DNA from: Jeongeupia wiesaeckerbachi | GTDB taxonomy: Bacteria; Pseudomonadota; Gammaproteobacteria; Burkholderiales; Chitinibacteraceae | DNA: 64,000 nucleotides | Direction of reading: 5' to 3' | Assembly (NCBI RefSeq): GCF_050916355.1 | Contig: NZ_CP136946.1 | Span: forward strand, 2,852,001 to 2,916,000 | Shown here: in pieces, positions 20,140-29,072 of the stretch | Layout: each line of letters begins with the position of its first letter | How positions within the stretch are numbered: position 1 is the stretch's first letter | Notes under the pieces: model-generated | What the model was told of the DNA's origin: nothing | The model's database searches: none | The model's input: the letters and a program-made list of their open reading frames with translations, nothing else | Program-made: the position numbers and the translations under genes

Positions 20140-20145
20140 CAAAAA

Positions 20146-21600
20146 ATGCGCTCAACCTATTTGCATAAAACGTTTGCTTTCAGTCACTTGTTGCTGGCGG
20201 CGCTACTTGCATGCGCCGCGACAACGACGATGGCTGCGAAGCAGGCCAAAAAAAAGATCGTCGCTGCGCCGGCCAGCGTTCACCCAGCACTGACTCAGCC
20301 GACCGAACTGGCTGGGGGTGATTATGATCCGGCCAACCCACCGGACCGGCTTCGGGTGCTGGTGGCGCTGGGCTCGTCGACGTTTTTCTTCGTCAATGGT
20401 CGCCCGCACGGCGTCGAGTACGCCATGCTGGCCGAGCTGGAAAAATATCTGAACCGCAATCGGCCGAAAAGCATGACGCCGTTGCTGATCCAGTATGTGC
20501 CGGTCGACGCCGGCGCCTTGCTGCCGAAGCTGCGCGCCGGCGAGGGCGACATTGCCGCGGGGCTGATTCCGGTGATTGCCGGGGTCGGGCATCTGGCGGA
20601 GTTCACCACGCCTTACCTCAATGATCGCTGGTGCCTGGTGCAAAACCGGAGTCGTCCGGTGGTCGACAAGCTCGATGAGCTCGGAGATCGTTCGGTGACG
20701 GTGCCGACCGCCAATTTCGGTCGTCGTGTGATGGCGTCCGAGCTGGCGGGGGTCAAATTGGCCGAACCGCCGGTAGGAACGTCGACCGAGCAGTTGTTTG
20801 CCGAGATTCAGCGCGGCGGCGACATGGCGACGATCGCTAGCGACTATCAGGTCCGGCTCTGGAGTAAACGTTATCCCGCGCTGAAGGCGCAGGCCTGCGA
20901 CGATGATGCGGTTCCGGTGGCCTGGGCGGTCGCGCCCGAGCATCCGCAACTGCTGTCGCTGCTGAACCGTTTCATTGCCTCGACCAGTGGCAAGCTGGCC
21001 GTCAAGGCCTCGGTCGATACGCAGCGGTTTTTGCCCAAGGATGGGCGCGCCGACGCGCCCGATGAAATGAGCGCAAGCGATAAGCTCGGCTTTTTTGCGC
21101 CGATGCTGCAACTGGTGGCGTCGGCCAACAACCTTGACTGGTTGCTGCTGGCCGCGATCGGGCAGCGAGAAACCAAGCTGCAGCCGATGACGCGCAAGGG
21201 TGGTGGGCCGACCGGGCTGATGCAGGTCAATCCGACCACGGCGCGCAAGATGGGCGTGAGCAATCCGCACGACACCGAGCAGAACGTCACCGCAGCGGCA
21301 CGTTATTTGTCGCACTTGCGTACGCTGTTTTCCGGCGGTGGCATCGCGCCGACCGACCAGCTCTATTTCATGATCGCGTCTTACAACGCTGGCGAAGGCC
21401 GGGTGCAGCAGTTGCGCAAGAAGGCCAAGGCGCAGGGGCTCGATCCGAACGTCTGGCGGGGCAATGTCGAGGAGGTGGCGCGCCAGACGGTGGGCCAGCA
21501 TCTGCTCGATTACGTGTCGACGGTGAATCGCTACTATCTGGCCTATCAGGCCGCCGACCGCAGCAACGACAAGCGCGAGGCGAGCAAGCCGGGCAAGTGA
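20146..21600 (+). CDS. mltF: Membrane-bound lytic murein transglycosylase F-like protein
   Basis: 484 residues. N-terminal signal sequence (LLLAALLACAATTTMA), then a solute-binding type 3 (SBP_bac_3) domain at about 60-290 and a C-terminal SLT lysozyme-like domain at about 320-460. The catalytic Glu lies in IGQRETKLQP, followed by the family motifs GLMQVNP and YNAGEGRV. This two-domain plan defines MltF: the binding domain senses muropeptide and regulates glycan-strand cleavage. Signal cleavage is probably at AxA or by lipobox (LLACAA) and was not resolved. Single gene, convergent with glnD. Confidence 0.93.
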   Translation: MRSTYLHKTFAFSHLLLAALLACAATTTMAAKQAKKKIVAAPASVHPALTQPTELAGGDYDPANPPDRLRVLVALGSSTFFFVNGRPHGVEYAMLAELEKYLNRNRPKSMTPLLIQYVPVDAGALLPKLRAGEGDIAAGLIPVIAGVGHLAEFTTPYLNDRWCLVQNRSRPVVDKLDELGDRSVTVPTANFGRRVMASELAGVKLAEPPVGTSTEQLFAEIQRGGDMATIASDYQVRLWSKRYPALKAQACDDDAVPVAWAVAPEHPQLLSLLNRFIASTSGKLAVKASVDTQRFLPKDGRADAPDEMSASDKLGFFAPMLQLVASANNLDWLLLAAIGQRETKLQPMTRKGGGPTGLMQVNPTTARKMGVSNPHDTEQNVTAAARYLSHLRTLFSGGGIAPTDQLYFMIASYNAGEGRVQQLRKKAKAQGLDPNVWRGNVEEVARQTVGQHLLDYVSTVNRYYLAYQAADRSNDKREASKPGK

Positions 21601-21618
21601 GCGTGCCCGGCCTCGGGG

Positions 21619-24174
21619 TTAAACCTGCAGCGCCTGCAGTAGCTCGCTCTCGAGCTGGCGGATGGTGCGCTCGTCGCCAAGGCGCTGGCCGGAAATCAGG
21701 AAGTTGTCTTCGGCGCGCTCGCCCAGCGTCATGATCTTGGCGCTCTGGATGTCGACGCGATAGTCGGCAAGCACACGGGCGATCGTCGACAGCAGGCCCG
21801 GCCGGTCGCCGGCGGCGATCGACAGGACGTGGTACTTGCCGCGTTCGTCCGCGCGAATCAGCACGTGGGGCTGCACCGGGAAGTGCTTGAGCTGGCGCGA
21901 GACACGTGCCTTGACCGGCGCCGGTAGCGGCCCGGCCTTGGCCAGCTGCAAGGCCAGTTCATATTCGACGAAACCGATCAGGTCGCGATAGTTGTCGTGA
22001 CGGTTTTCCGGAATGAAGACGTAGAAGCTGTCGAGCGCGTAGCCGTGATGCGTGGTGTGCACGTGCGCATCGAAAATGTTGTAGCCGGCGCGTTCGAAAA
22101 AGCTGCAGATGCGTGCGAACAGGTCGGGCGTGTCGCGGGTGTAGACCATGACCTGCAGGCCTTCGCCCGATTCGGACAGGCGCGCGCGCACGATGGCGGC
22201 ATCGCTGCTGACTCGGTTGAACAGCTGGCGCGTATGCCAGGCGATCTCGCGGGCCTCGTGACGCAGGAAATAGACCGTGTCGAGCTCGTTCCAGAACGCC
22301 GTGTGCGCGTCGTCACGCAGGCCGTACAGACGCAACTGGCTCAGTGCGTCTTCCTGGCGTTCTTCCAGCCAGGTCGATGGCGGCAGGTCGTCGCTGGCCA
22401 GTTGGCGTTGCGTGGCCTTGAACAGGTCCTCGAGCAATTTGGCCTTCCAGGCGTTCCAGACCTTGGGGCTGGTGCCGCGGATGTCGGCGACGGTGAGTAG
22501 ATAGAGTGCATTCAGCTTGCGCTGGGTGCCGACCAGCTGCGCAAAGTTCGCCACGACTTCCGGGTCGTAGACGTCCTGTTTCTGCGCGACGTGCGACATC
22601 GTCAGATGGTGTTCGACCAGCCAGGCGATCAAGTCGCGATCCGCCGGACGCAGTGGATGCTGATCGACGAATTCGCGGGCGATGGTCGAGCCCAGCTTCG
22701 AGTGATCGCCGCCTCGTCCCTTGCCGATGTCGTGGAATAGCGCGGCAAGGTAAAGCACTTCGGGGTGTTCGAAGCCCTCGATCAGTCGTGAGCACAGCGG
22801 GTATTCATGGGTGAATGCCGGCTGGGCGAAACGGCGCATATTGCGCAGCACCATCAGTGTGTGTTCGTCGACGGTGTACACATGGAACAGGTCGTGCTGC
22901 ATCCGGCCGACGAGCTCGCCGAATTTCGGGATGTAGCGGCCGAGCACGCCGTACTGGTTCATTCGCCGCAGTATGCGGGTCAGGCCGCGCGGCTCGCGGA
23001 ACAGCTGGATGAATAGCTCGCGGTTGTGCGGGTCGGCACGGAAATCGGCGTCGATGCGCGCGCGGGCATGCCAGAGTGCGCGCAGGGTTTCCGGCGCAAT
23101 ATCGGTGACGTCGCGCTGCTGTTCGAACTGCAGGAAAATTTCCAGAATCGCCGAAGGTTCGTGTTCGAACACGTCGGGCGCGGTGATCTCCAGCGTATTG
23201 CCACGCAGCTGAAAGCGCGGGTTCAGTGTGCTTACCTCGCTGCCGATCTGCGAGAAGATGCGGGTGCGCAGTGCCTGGACCAGCAGTGGCGTCAGTTGCG
23301 TGACGATGCGCGCAGCGAGGTAGTAGCGCGCCATCAGTTGCTCGCTGCCACGCAGCTTGCCGTCGTCGGCGTAGCCGAACAGGTCGGCCAGCCGGTTCTG
23401 GTGGTCGAACAGAATGCGGTCTTCGCGCCGGCGCGCCAGCCAGTGCAGCTGGATGCGGATCGTGCGCAGTACACGCTCGGCGCGGCGCAGTTTCTGGCCT
23501 TCCTCGCGCGTCAGCATGCCCATTGCAGCAAGTGCGCGCCAGTCGCGCCCGAGTCCGAGGCTGGCGGCGATCCAGCCGATCAGGTGCAGGTCGCGCAGGC
23601 CACCGGGCGCTTCCTTCAAGTTGGGCTCGAGCTTGTAGGTGGCGTTCAGGAAGCGGCCGTAGCGCGCCTGCTGTTCCAGCAGCTTGGCTTCGAAGAATTC
23701 CTTCGGGTCTATATAGCGATAGACGGTGTCGCGAAACGCGGCGAAGCGCGTCGTATCGCCGACCAGGAGGCGCGACTCGAGTAGCGCGGTCTGGACGGTG
23801 ATGTCCTTTTCGGCCTCGGCAAGGCAGTCGGCGACGGTGCGTACCGAATGGCCGACCTCGAGGCCGATGTCCCACAGCTCGCCGACGAAGACTTCGAGCT
23901 TTTCCAGTAGCGCCGGACCGAGCTGGTCGGGCAGCAGGATCAGCAGGTCGATGTCCGAGTGCGGGAAAAGCTCGCCACGGCCATAGCCGCCGACGGCAAC
24001 CAGCAGGACTTCGCCGCCAAACTGGTGGCGTTCCCACAGCTCGCACAATGTGGCGTCGGTCTGCCGGGCCAGTGCGCGCAATAGCGGTGCTGCGGCGCGC
24101 GGTGCGGCAAAACGGTTTTTGAGGGCCGTCTTGGCGGCGGTGTAATCATCACGAATCGCGTTGACCGAGCGCAT
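21619..24174 (-). CDS. glnD: [Protein-PII] uridylyltransferase / uridylyl-removing enzyme
   Basis: 851 residues. Nucleotidyltransferase motif GGYGRGELFPHSDIDLL near residue 62, HD phosphohydrolase domain with LFHDIGKGRGGDHS near 480, and two C-terminal ACT domains (about 665-845; for example MVYTRDTPDLFARICSFFE and VLSIAAGDRPGLLSTIARV). GlnD uridylylates PII (GlnB/GlnK) when glutamine is low and removes UMP when it is high, so it is the primary nitrogen sensor. A GAGGA precedes the ATG. It follows map on the same strand. Confidence 0.98.
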   Translation of the reverse strand: MRSVNAIRDDYTAAKTALKNRFAAPRAAAPLLRALARQTDATLCELWERHQFGGEVLLVAVGGYGRGELFPHSDIDLLILLPDQLGPALLEKLEVFVGELWDIGLEVGHSVRTVADCLAEAEKDITVQTALLESRLLVGDTTRFAAFRDTVYRYIDPKEFFEAKLLEQQARYGRFLNATYKLEPNLKEAPGGLRDLHLIGWIAASLGLGRDWRALAAMGMLTREEGQKLRRAERVLRTIRIQLHWLARRREDRILFDHQNRLADLFGYADDGKLRGSEQLMARYYLAARIVTQLTPLLVQALRTRIFSQIGSEVSTLNPRFQLRGNTLEITAPDVFEHEPSAILEIFLQFEQQRDVTDIAPETLRALWHARARIDADFRADPHNRELFIQLFREPRGLTRILRRMNQYGVLGRYIPKFGELVGRMQHDLFHVYTVDEHTLMVLRNMRRFAQPAFTHEYPLCSRLIEGFEHPEVLYLAALFHDIGKGRGGDHSKLGSTIAREFVDQHPLRPADRDLIAWLVEHHLTMSHVAQKQDVYDPEVVANFAQLVGTQRKLNALYLLTVADIRGTSPKVWNAWKAKLLEDLFKATQRQLASDDLPPSTWLEERQEDALSQLRLYGLRDDAHTAFWNELDTVYFLRHEAREIAWHTRQLFNRVSSDAAIVRARLSESGEGLQVMVYTRDTPDLFARICSFFERAGYNIFDAHVHTTHHGYALDSFYVFIPENRHDNYRDLIGFVEYELALQLAKAGPLPAPVKARVSRQLKHFPVQPHVLIRADERGKYHVLSIAAGDRPGLLSTIARVLADYRVDIQSAKIMTLGERAEDNFLISGQRLGDERTIRQLESELLQALQV

Positions 24175-24345
24175 CGGCGGTCCTCTGTGTGGGGCTGGTG
24201 CTTGGGGCTGCTAATGCCGTGGCGTTTCCTGCGGGGCGCCTATCCTGCGCAACCCTGCCGGCAAGGTGCGCCTTAAAGGGCGACATCCGGGCGGTGCGGC
24301 TGTACGGCAAGCTGCACCGCGGTCGGCAGGGTTGGCTGGCCGCGC

Positions 24346-25155
24346 TCAATCGAGCAGGTAACGCTCCGGTCGCGCCGGGGTGCCGTTTGAGACGGTCAGG
24401 ACTTCGTATCCGCTATCGGTGACCAGGATCGTGTGCTCCCACTGCGCCGACAGGCTGCGATCCTTAGTGACGATGGTCCAGCCGTCCGGTTGGGCCTTGA
24501 GTTCGCGCTTGCCGGCATTGATCATCGGCTCGATCGTAAAGATCATCCCCGGTACCAGCTCGATGCCGGTGCCGGCCTTGCCGTAATGGACGACTTGCGG
24601 CTCTTCATGGAAAACCTGACCGATGCCATGGCCACAGAACTCGCGAACGACCGAAAAGCCGGCTTTCTCAGCGTACTTCTGGATCGCTGCGCCGATGTCG
24701 CCGAGCTGGGCGCCGGGCTTGACCTGATCGATGCCGAGCCACATGCAGTCATAGGTCACCTGCACCAGCCGCTTGGCGTGCTGCGGCACCTTGTCGCCGA
24801 TCAGGAAGGTGCGGCTGGTGTCGCCGTGGTAGCCGTCCTTGATCACGGTGATGTCGAGGTTGACGATGTCGCCGTTCTTCAGCGGCTTGTCGTTCGGGAT
24901 GCCGTGGCAGATCACGTTGTTGACCGAGGTGCAGATCGATTTCGGGTACGGTGTGTAGCCCGGCGGGCAATAGTTCAGCGGCGCGGCGATGGTGCCTTGC
25001 ACGTCGCGCATATAGTCGGCGCACAGCTTGTCGAGCGCCTCGGTGGTGACACCGGGTACGACGTGCGGCGTGATGTAGTCGAGCACCTCGCTGGCCAGGC
25101 GGCCGGCGATGCGCATTTTCGCGATGTCTTCGCTGGTCTTGATGACGATCGTCAT
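24346..25155 (-). CDS. map: Methionine aminopeptidase type I
   Basis: 269 residues. Metal ligands of the pita-bread fold are present: Asp pair in VNLDITVIKDGYHGDTSRTF, His in EFCGHGIG, Glu in FTIEPM and Glu in QWEHTILV; catalytic His in SVNNVICHGIP. It removes initiator Met from new proteins. AGGAAAG precedes the ATG. The start lies 72 bases after the minE end, separated by a 26-bp palindrome. In many bacteria map is linked to rpsB-tsf; here it sits between minE and glnD. Confidence 0.98.
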   Translation of the reverse strand: MTIVIKTSEDIAKMRIAGRLASEVLDYITPHVVPGVTTEALDKLCADYMRDVQGTIAAPLNYCPPGYTPYPKSICTSVNNVICHGIPNDKPLKNGDIVNLDITVIKDGYHGDTSRTFLIGDKVPQHAKRLVQVTYDCMWLGIDQVKPGAQLGDIGAAIQKYAEKAGFSVVREFCGHGIGQVFHEEPQVVHYGKAGTGIELVPGMIFTIEPMINAGKRELKAQPDGWTIVTKDRSLSAQWEHTILVTDSGYEVLTVSNGTPARPERYLLD

Positions 25156-25172
25156 TGTCTTTCCTGAAATGG

Positions 25173-25198
25173 CAAAGAGAGGCGCGCGCCTCTCTTTG
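25173..25198 (-). terminator. Perfect 26-bp palindrome between minE and map
   Basis: Half-site CAAAGAGAGGCGC followed at once by its exact complement. It has A at one base of the stem and T at the other, and could end min transcripts. It is directly upstream of the map ribosome binding site and could instead act as an RNA processing or insulating hairpin. Confidence 0.6.
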
Positions 25199-25227
25199 GG
25201 TCATACATGCGGCGGTCGATTTACATT

Positions 25228-25491
25228 CTATCGCCGTGGCGTTTCCGGAAGCACGATATTCACTTCGAGCACTTCCATATCGTCCTTCTTGTCGAGCTGG
25301 ACCTTGATGTCGTCCGGGTTGACCGAGACGTACTTGGAAATGACTTCCATCAGCTCTTTTTGCAGCTGCGGCAGGTAGTCCGGCGCGGCGCGATCGCCCG
25401 CACGCTCGTGCGCGAGGATGATCTGCAGCCGTTCGCGGGCGACCGAGGCGGTCTTTTTCTTTTCACCGAAAAAATAACTCAGGATAGACAT
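25228..25491 (-). CDS. minE: Cell division topological specificity factor MinE
   Basis: 87 residues. N-terminal MSILSYFFGEKKKTASVARERLQ is the membrane/MinD-binding part, with the contact helix RERLQIILAHER and C-terminal topological domain. It stimulates MinD ATPase and drives pole-to-pole oscillation, keeping MinC away from midcell. Third gene of minC-minD-minE; starts 3 bases after the minD stop. Confidence 0.98.
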   Translation of the reverse strand: MSILSYFFGEKKKTASVARERLQIILAHERAGDRAAPDYLPQLQKELMEVISKYVSVNPDDIKVQLDKKDDMEVLEVNIVLPETPRR

Positions 25492-25494
25492 GCA

Positions 25495-26304
25495 TCAACC
25501 TCCAAAGAGCCGCTTCCAGAACGGCTGCTTCGGTGCATCAATGAACCGCAACGGCTTCTGTTCGCCAAGAAAACGAGCGACGACATCCTTGTACGCCTCG
25601 GATACGTCCGAGCCGTTCAGGTGGATCGCCGGCGAGCCGGCATTCGACGCCTGCAGGACCGATTCGGACTCGGGAATGACACCGATCAGCGAAATGCGCA
25701 GCAGGTGCTGGACGTCGTCGAGCGAGAGCATTTCGCCCGAATCGACGCGCTTGGGGCTGTAACGGGTGACCAGCAGATGGGTCTTCACCGAGCCGCCTTC
25801 CTCGGCCTTCTTCGACTTGGCGTCGAGGATGCCGATGATGCGGTCGGAGTCGCGTACCGAGCTGACTTCCGGGTTGGTGACGACGATGGCTTCGTCGGCA
25901 AAGTACAGCGCCAGGAAGGCGCCGGTCTCGATGCCGGCCGGGCTGTCGCAGATCACGTAGTCGAAGCCTTCGTGCGCCAGCTCCTTGAGGACCTTTTCGA
26001 CGCCTTCCTTCGACAGCGCTTCCTTGTCGCGGGTTTGCGATGCCGGCAGGATGAACAGGTTGTCGCAGTTCTTGTCCTTGATCAGCGCCTGGTTCAGCGA
26101 CGCTTCGCCCTGGACGACGTTGACGAAGTCGTACACGACACGGCGCTCGCAACCCATGATGAGGTCGAGGTTGCGCAGGCCGACGTCGAAGTCGATGACG
26201 GCGGTCTTGAAGCCGCGCAGCGCGAGCCCGGTTGCGAAGCTGGCGCTGGTGGTGGTCTTGCCTACGCCCCCCTTGCCGGAGGTGACGACGATAATCTTGG
26301 CCAC
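25495..26304 (-). CDS. minD: Septum site-determining ATPase MinD
   Basis: 269 residues. Deviant Walker A GKGGVGKTTTSASFA, Walker B-like VIDFDVGLRNLDLIMG and switch II SPAGIE are intact. The C-terminus PFWKRLFGG is the amphipathic membrane-targeting helix. MinD-ATP binds the membrane, recruits MinC and is released by MinE. Second gene of the min operon, 30 bases after minC. Confidence 0.98.
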   Translation of the reverse strand: MAKIIVVTSGKGGVGKTTTSASFATGLALRGFKTAVIDFDVGLRNLDLIMGCERRVVYDFVNVVQGEASLNQALIKDKNCDNLFILPASQTRDKEALSKEGVEKVLKELAHEGFDYVICDSPAGIETGAFLALYFADEAIVVTNPEVSSVRDSDRIIGILDAKSKKAEEGGSVKTHLLVTRYSPKRVDSGEMLSLDDVQHLLRISLIGVIPESESVLQASNAGSPAIHLNGSDVSEAYKDVVARFLGEQKPLRFIDAPKQPFWKRLFGG

Positions 26305-26334
26305 GTTACGGAATTCCTTATGGGATCTGTTGGT

Positions 26335-27045
26335 TTAGACGAGGCCGCTCAGGGCCTCGATCACGAGTTTGTTGTCGTCGAGACGGATCTGGGCCGCGCC
26401 TGCCTTGATGTTGGCGGGCAAGGCTTCTTCGAGCGTGCGGTAGACGCCGGCGATCGAGACCAGTTCAGCCTCGAGACACGTTGTATAGACGCGCGCGCCG
26501 GTATCGCCCCGGGCACCGGCGAGGGCGCGGCCGCGCAGGGGCGCGTAGACGTGGATGCTGCCGTCGGCGATGACTTCGGCGCCGTTGGACACCAGTGCCA
26601 GCACGACCAGATCGCCGCCACGGGCGTAAACCTGCTGGCCGGCGCGAATCGGCTTGGTCACGATCATCGCCGGTACGCGTTCGGCAACGACGGGCTTGGG
26701 CGTCGGCAGCTGGGTGACGGCGTCGGGGTCGATGACGATCAGGCCGATCTCGCTGGCTGCGGCCAATTGGGCGTCATTGCCGCCCTGGGCGGCAACAAGC
26801 GAAAGGCCAAAACGCGCAAGCTGATCGGCGAGGCGTCGCAAGGCTTCTGCGTCCGGCGTGTCGGGCAGCGCGGAGAAGTCGATGGCGACATGGCTGCCGC
26901 TGAGCATGTGCTCGCCGTCGCCGAGTTTGTCGCGCAGCTCGGCGTCGATTTCGTCGGCGTCGAGCGTTGCCGGCACGAAGCTCACCAGCTGCACGCTGGC
27001 GCTCTTGAATTCAAAGGCCGTGGCCTCTTGGGTACCGCTGGGCAT
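26335..27045 (-). CDS. minC: Septum site-determining protein MinC
   Basis: 236 residues. The N-terminal domain (about 1-110) contacts FtsZ; the C-terminal beta-helix (about 130-236) has VYARGGDLVVLALVSNGAEV and DGSIHVYAPLRGRALAGA, the MinD-binding and dimerisation face. MinC blocks FtsZ assembly near the poles. First gene of the operon; the region just upstream (27046-27196) should hold its promoter, and no strong ribosome binding site is seen. Confidence 0.97.
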   Translation of the reverse strand: MPSGTQEATAFEFKSASVQLVSFVPATLDADEIDAELRDKLGDGEHMLSGSHVAIDFSALPDTPDAEALRRLADQLARFGLSLVAAQGGNDAQLAAASEIGLIVIDPDAVTQLPTPKPVVAERVPAMIVTKPIRAGQQVYARGGDLVVLALVSNGAEVIADGSIHVYAPLRGRALAGARGDTGARVYTTCLEAELVSIAGVYRTLEEALPANIKAGAAQIRLDDNKLVIEALSGLV

Positions 27046-27196
27046 GTGGGTCTATTGCGGGCAAAGGAAGAGCCGAGTGTACCGGTTCGACCGGGGGGGC
27101 GGAAGCTGTACTTGCACGTAAGCGCCTGAATGTGCCTCTGTCTGTGGACGGCGTCACGGCAATGCATGCGGTACGCGTACTTCGCCCGCCGGCGCA

Positions 27197-28015
27197 TCAG
27201 AACAGGCGTCGTTTCAGCCCGCTGTGATGCAGGATCGAGCTGGCCAGTTCCTCGATCGATAGCGTCGTCGTGTTGAGGTAGGGGATCTGCGCCTGTTTCA
27301 TCAGCGTTTCGGCTTCGGCAACCTCGGCGCGGCAGATGTCGATCGACGCGTAGTGGCTGCCTGGTTTGCGTTCGGCGCGGATCTGCGACAGCCGTTCCGG
27401 CTGGATCGTCAGGCCGAACAGCTTGTTGCGATGATTCCCCAGTACCCGTGGCAAAGCGTGGTCGTTGAAGTCTTCGGGCGTCAGCGGATAGTTGGCGGCC
27501 TTGATGCCGTACTGCAGCGCCAGATACAGGCAGGTCGGCGTCTTGCCGGCGCGCGATACGCCCACCAGGATGACGTCGGCGTCGGCCAGATTGCGCGATA
27601 CGCCGCCGTCGTCGTGGCTCATCGAGTAGTTCACCGCGTCGATGCGGTTCTTGTATTCCTCGAAGTTGGCGATGCCGTGGACCTTGCCGGCGGTATGTGA
27701 CGACTGCACGCCGAGCTCTTCTTCAAGCGGCTTGATGAAGGTGGCGAAAATATCGACCGTCAGCGCTTCCTCGATATAGAAGCACTGGCGCAGTTCTTCG
27801 TCGATCAGCGTCGAGAAGATCACCGGTCGCACGCCGTCGGTGAGCGCCTGTTCGCGAATCTGCACGATGGCTTCGCGCGCCTTGTCGACACTGTCGATAT
27901 ACGGCAGCGTAATGCGCCGGAAATTGACCTCTTCGAACTGGCTGATCAGGCTGTGACCGAGCATTTCTGCGGTGATGCCGGTTCGGCCGGAAACGAAGAA
28001 CGCGGTACGGGGCAT
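27197..28015 (-). CDS. ppsR: Pyruvate, water dikinase regulatory protein, copy 1 (distal to ppsA)
   Basis: 272 residues, DUF299/PSRP family bifunctional ADP-dependent kinase and phosphorylase that inactivates and reactivates PEP synthase at a Thr next to the catalytic His. P-loop ILVGVSRAGKTPT is normal. The family's N-terminal motif SDxTGxTAE reads SGRTGITAE: the usually conserved Asp is Gly (codon GGC). HDDGG follows as expected. It can be aligned without gaps to the neighbouring copy at 28044-28862. CGGAG precedes the ATG. The Asp to Gly change may lower or alter one activity; this is inference. Confidence 0.92.
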   Translation of the reverse strand: MPRTAFFVSGRTGITAEMLGHSLISQFEEVNFRRITLPYIDSVDKAREAIVQIREQALTDGVRPVIFSTLIDEELRQCFYIEEALTVDIFATFIKPLEEELGVQSSHTAGKVHGIANFEEYKNRIDAVNYSMSHDDGGVSRNLADADVILVGVSRAGKTPTCLYLALQYGIKAANYPLTPEDFNDHALPRVLGNHRNKLFGLTIQPERLSQIRAERKPGSHYASIDICRAEVAEAETLMKQAQIPYLNTTTLSIEELASSILHHSGLKRRLF

Positions 28016-28043
28016 GACAACTCCGGGGGTGGGCCGATCGGCC

Positions 28044-28862
28044 TCAGTAGGTGCGCCGGGTCAGACCGGTGCGGTGCATGATGGTGGTGGCGAGTTCCTC
28101 GATCGAGCGGGTCGTCGAGGCAAGATAGGGAACGCCGACGTGGCGCATCAGCGCTTCGGCTTCGCCGACCTCGAACTGACAGTTGTCGAGCGCGGCGTAT
28201 TTGCTGTTCGGTTTGCGTTCCTCGCGGATCTGCGAAAGGCGGACCGGATCGATGGTCAGGCCGAACAGTTTGTTGCGGTACGGTAGCAGCAGCTTGGGCA
28301 GCGTGTGCTGACCGAAGTCTTCGGGCGTCAGCGGGTAGTTGGCGGCCTTGATGCCGTACTGCAGGGCCAGATACAGGCAGGTCGGCGTTTTGGCCGCGCG
28401 CGAGACACCGATCAGGATGATGTCGGCTTCGTTCAAGTCGCGCGGCATCACGCCATCGTCATGGTTGAGGGCGAAATTGACCGCGTCGATCCGCGCCTTG
28501 TATTCCTCGAAATTGGCGATGCCGTGCGTCTTGCCGACCGTATGTGAAGATTCACGCCCGAGTTCTTTTTCGAGCGGGCCGATGAAAATCTCGAAGAAAT
28601 CCAGTGTCAGCGCCTCTTCGACATGAATGAGGTTGCGCAGCGCGTCGTCGACGACGGTCGAGAACACGATCGGGCGGCAACCGTCGATTTCGGCCTGCTG
28701 GCGGATGCGGGCCGTGGCTTCCTGCGCTTTCTCGGCCGTATCGATGTAAGGCATCGTGATGCGGCGAAAATTCACGTCCTCGAACTGGGTGATCAGGCTG
28801 TGGCCGAGCATCTCTGCGGTGATGCCGGTACGGTCGGATACGAAGAAGGCGGTGCGAGGCAT
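28044..28862 (-). CDS. ppsR: Pyruvate, water dikinase regulatory protein, copy 2 (adjacent to ppsA)
   Basis: 272 residues, same length as copy 1 and about two thirds identical by eye. It keeps SDRTGITAE at the N-terminus, but its P-loop reads ILIGVSRAAKTPT, with Ala where copy 1 and the E. coli protein have Gly before the Lys. It is divergent from ppsA across 210 bases, the classical arrangement, so this is likely the ancestral copy. CGGAG precedes the ATG. Copy 1 starts 28 bases downstream, so both are co-transcribed. Confidence 0.94.
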   Translation of the reverse strand: MPRTAFFVSDRTGITAEMLGHSLITQFEDVNFRRITMPYIDTAEKAQEATARIRQQAEIDGCRPIVFSTVVDDALRNLIHVEEALTLDFFEIFIGPLEKELGRESSHTVGKTHGIANFEEYKARIDAVNFALNHDDGVMPRDLNEADIILIGVSRAAKTPTCLYLALQYGIKAANYPLTPEDFGQHTLPKLLLPYRNKLFGLTIDPVRLSQIREERKPNSKYAALDNCQFEVGEAEALMRHVGVPYLASTTRSIEELATTIMHRTGLTRRTY

Positions 28863-29072
28863 CGAGGCTCCGTGCGTGCGAGGCGTTAAGTCGGGGATGA
28901 TAAGGCGGGGGCTTGCTGGGGCGTCATCCTGACAGTTCGCTGCGGGATAGCATGTAAAGGATTATCCCGACTAGGCGACCGGGGCTAGGTGCCTAGAATG
29001 ACTGAAAGCAATATCGCATTGCAACATAAGCTAAAACTATTTGAAGTTTAACTCTGTGGAGTCGAGCCGTAG
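28863..29072. promoter_or_regulatory. Divergent ppsR/ppsA promoter region
   Basis: 210 bases between the two start codons. It becomes AT-rich towards ppsA. A short inverted repeat GCAAT-N5-ATTGC at 29008-29022 lies 51 bases before the ppsA ATG and could be an operator. Two CTAGG-containing blocks lie near 28970-28995. No named regulator site could be assigned. Confidence 0.4.
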
